A stretch of 64,000 bases of DNA from positions 228,184-292,183 of the forward strand of contig JAQGEQ010000062.1 in assembly GCA_034620365.1 (NCBI GenBank). Direction: 5' to 3'. Below are positions 62,801 through 64,000 of this stretch, one piece after another. The first letter of the stretch is position 1. Each line of letters begins with the position of its first letter. The notes under the pieces are model-generated. The model was given only the letters and a program-made list of their open reading frames with translations, did not search any database and was not told the origin of the DNA. Position numbers and translations under genes: made by a program. This DNA is from Pegea sp. RAD2-039 (lineage: Eukaryota; Chordata; Thaliacea; Salpida; Salpidae).

Positions 62801-64000
62801 AAGATTCAACGATCAAAAGAGGATTCAAGGATCAAAAGAAGATTCAAGGATCAAAAGAAGATTCAAGGATCAAAAGAAGATTCAAGAATCAAAAGAGGAT
62901 TCAAGGATCAAAAGAAGATTCAAGGATCAAAAGAAGATTCAAGGATCAAAAGAAGATTCAAGGATCAAAAGAAGATTCAAGGATCAAAAGAAGATTCAAC
63001 GATCAAAAGAGGATTCAAGGATCAAAAGAAGATTCAAGGATCAAAAGAAGATTCAAGGATCAAAAGAAGATTCAAGGATCAAAAGAGGATTCAAAGATCA
63101 AAAGAAGATTCAAGGATCAAAAGAAGATTCAAGGATCAAAAGAAGATTCAAGGATCAAAAGAGGATTCAAGGATCAAAAAAAGATTCAAGAATCAAAAGA
63201 AGATTCAAGGATCAAAAGAAGATTCAAGGATCAAAAGAAGATTCAAGGAACAAAAGAAGATTCAAGGATCAAAAGAGGATTCAAGGATCAAAAGAAGATT
63301 CAAGAATCAAAAGAAGATTCAAAGATCAAAAGAAGATTCAAGGATCAAAAGAAGATTCAACGATCAAAAGAGGATTCAAGGATCAAAAGAAGATTCAAGG
63401 ATCAAAAGAAGATTCAAGGATCAAAAGAAGATTCAAGGATCAAAAGAAGATTCAAGAATCAAAAGAAGATTCAAGGATCAAAAGAAGATTCAACGATCAA
63501 AAGAGGATTCAAGGATCAAAAGAAGATTCAAGGATCAAAAGAAGATTCAAGGATCAAAAGAAGATTCAACGATCAAAAGAGGATTCAAGGATCAAAAGAA
63601 GATTCAAGGATCAAAAGAAGATTCAAGGATCAAAAGAAGATTCAACGATCAAAAGAGGATTCAAGGATCAAAAGAAGATTCAAGGATCAAAAGAAGATTC
63701 AAGGATCAAAAGAAGATTCAAGAATCAAAAGAAGATTCAAGAATCAAAAGAAGATTCAAGGATCAAAAGAGGATTCAAGGATCAAAAGAAGAATCAAGGA
63801 TCAAAAGAAGATTCAAGGATCAAAAGAAGATTCAAGGATCAAAAGAAGATTCAAGAATCAAAAGAAGATTCAAGGATCAAAAGAAGATTCAAGAATCAAA
63901 AGAAGATTCAAGGATCAAAAGAGGATTCAAGGATCAAAAGAAGATTCAAGGATCAAAAGAAGATTCAAGAATCAAAAGAAGATTCAAGAATCAAAAGAAG
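59896..64000. repeat. 19-bp minisatellite, about 216 units, runs off the window
   Basis: Unbroken head-to-tail array of the unit gattcaaggatcaaaagaa with a small set of variants (agg for aag at the unit start; caagaatc, caacgatc, caaagatc or ggaac in the middle) and rare single-base indels near 60410, 61215 and 61290. Because 19 is not a multiple of three, every plus-strand frame reads a 19-residue lysine-rich repeat; these open frames are by-products and not genes. Blocks recur at multiples of the unit, for example 1919 bp (101 units) and 266 bp (14 units) apart. It begins 20 bp upstream of the first recognised ARHGEF10-like exon on the minus strand, so it probably lies in an intron or just 5' of that gene. 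Confidence 0.97.

Overview
This window is nuclear DNA from an AT-rich animal. Genes are split by GT-AG introns, stop codons are standard, and the protein set is metazoan: a TBL1 corepressor subunit, a TOX-type HMG protein, a BRC-repeat (BRCA2-type) protein, a PiT phosphate carrier, an ARHGEF10-type RhoGEF and an LRPPRC-type mitochondrial protein. An axonemal dynein intermediate chain (DNAI4/WDR78 type) implies motile cilia. The sequence does not let me name the species; an invertebrate is most likely.

Layout. 1-10.4 kb: a small LITAF-domain gene (+), then a 13-exon TBL1 gene (-), with a LysM-like small ORF just beyond its 3' end. 10.4-20.9 kb: about 10 kb of very AT-rich DNA, holding only a possible two-exon 50-residue microprotein gene (-) near 20 kb and one orphan exon-like island near 17.9 kb. 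20.9-27.3 kb: a 73-codon eIF4E-binding-protein-like gene (+), an 18-exon DNAI4 gene (+) and the convergent 5-exon PLPBP gene (-), whose coding end lies only 79 bp from that of DNAI4. 28-36 kb: decayed non-LTR retrotransposon pieces flanking a 13-exon SLC20A/PiT gene (+). 36.7-40.7 kb: two convergent secreted-protein paralogs whose promoters and signal-peptide exons form an almost perfect inverted repeat, while the mature parts are diverged. 41.8-45.4 kb: a BRCA2-like gene (-) with an N-terminal PALB2-contact-like motif and six BRC-type repeats, ending without any DNA-binding domain. 47.3-48.2 kb: an intronless TOX4-like gene (-). 49.4-49.7 kb: a retrotransposon reverse-transcriptase relic. 51.6-55.0 kb: an intronless 1132-codon LRPPRC-like gene (+). 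56.2-59.9 kb: the 3' part of an ARHGEF10-like gene (-) with introns mostly 46-52 bp. 59.9 kb to the window end: a 19-bp minisatellite of about 216 units, lying upstream of the last recognised ARHGEF10 exon, apparently in one of its introns.

The genes are unrelated housekeeping, ciliary, repair and signalling genes rather than one pathway. The most notable items are the BRCA2-like gene without the OB-fold domain and with a recent internal duplication, the promoter/signal-peptide inverted repeat, and the giant minisatellite. All exon boundaries were read by eye from GT-AG sites, reading phase and family conservation. Every exon chain listed keeps frame, but no transcript evidence was available.
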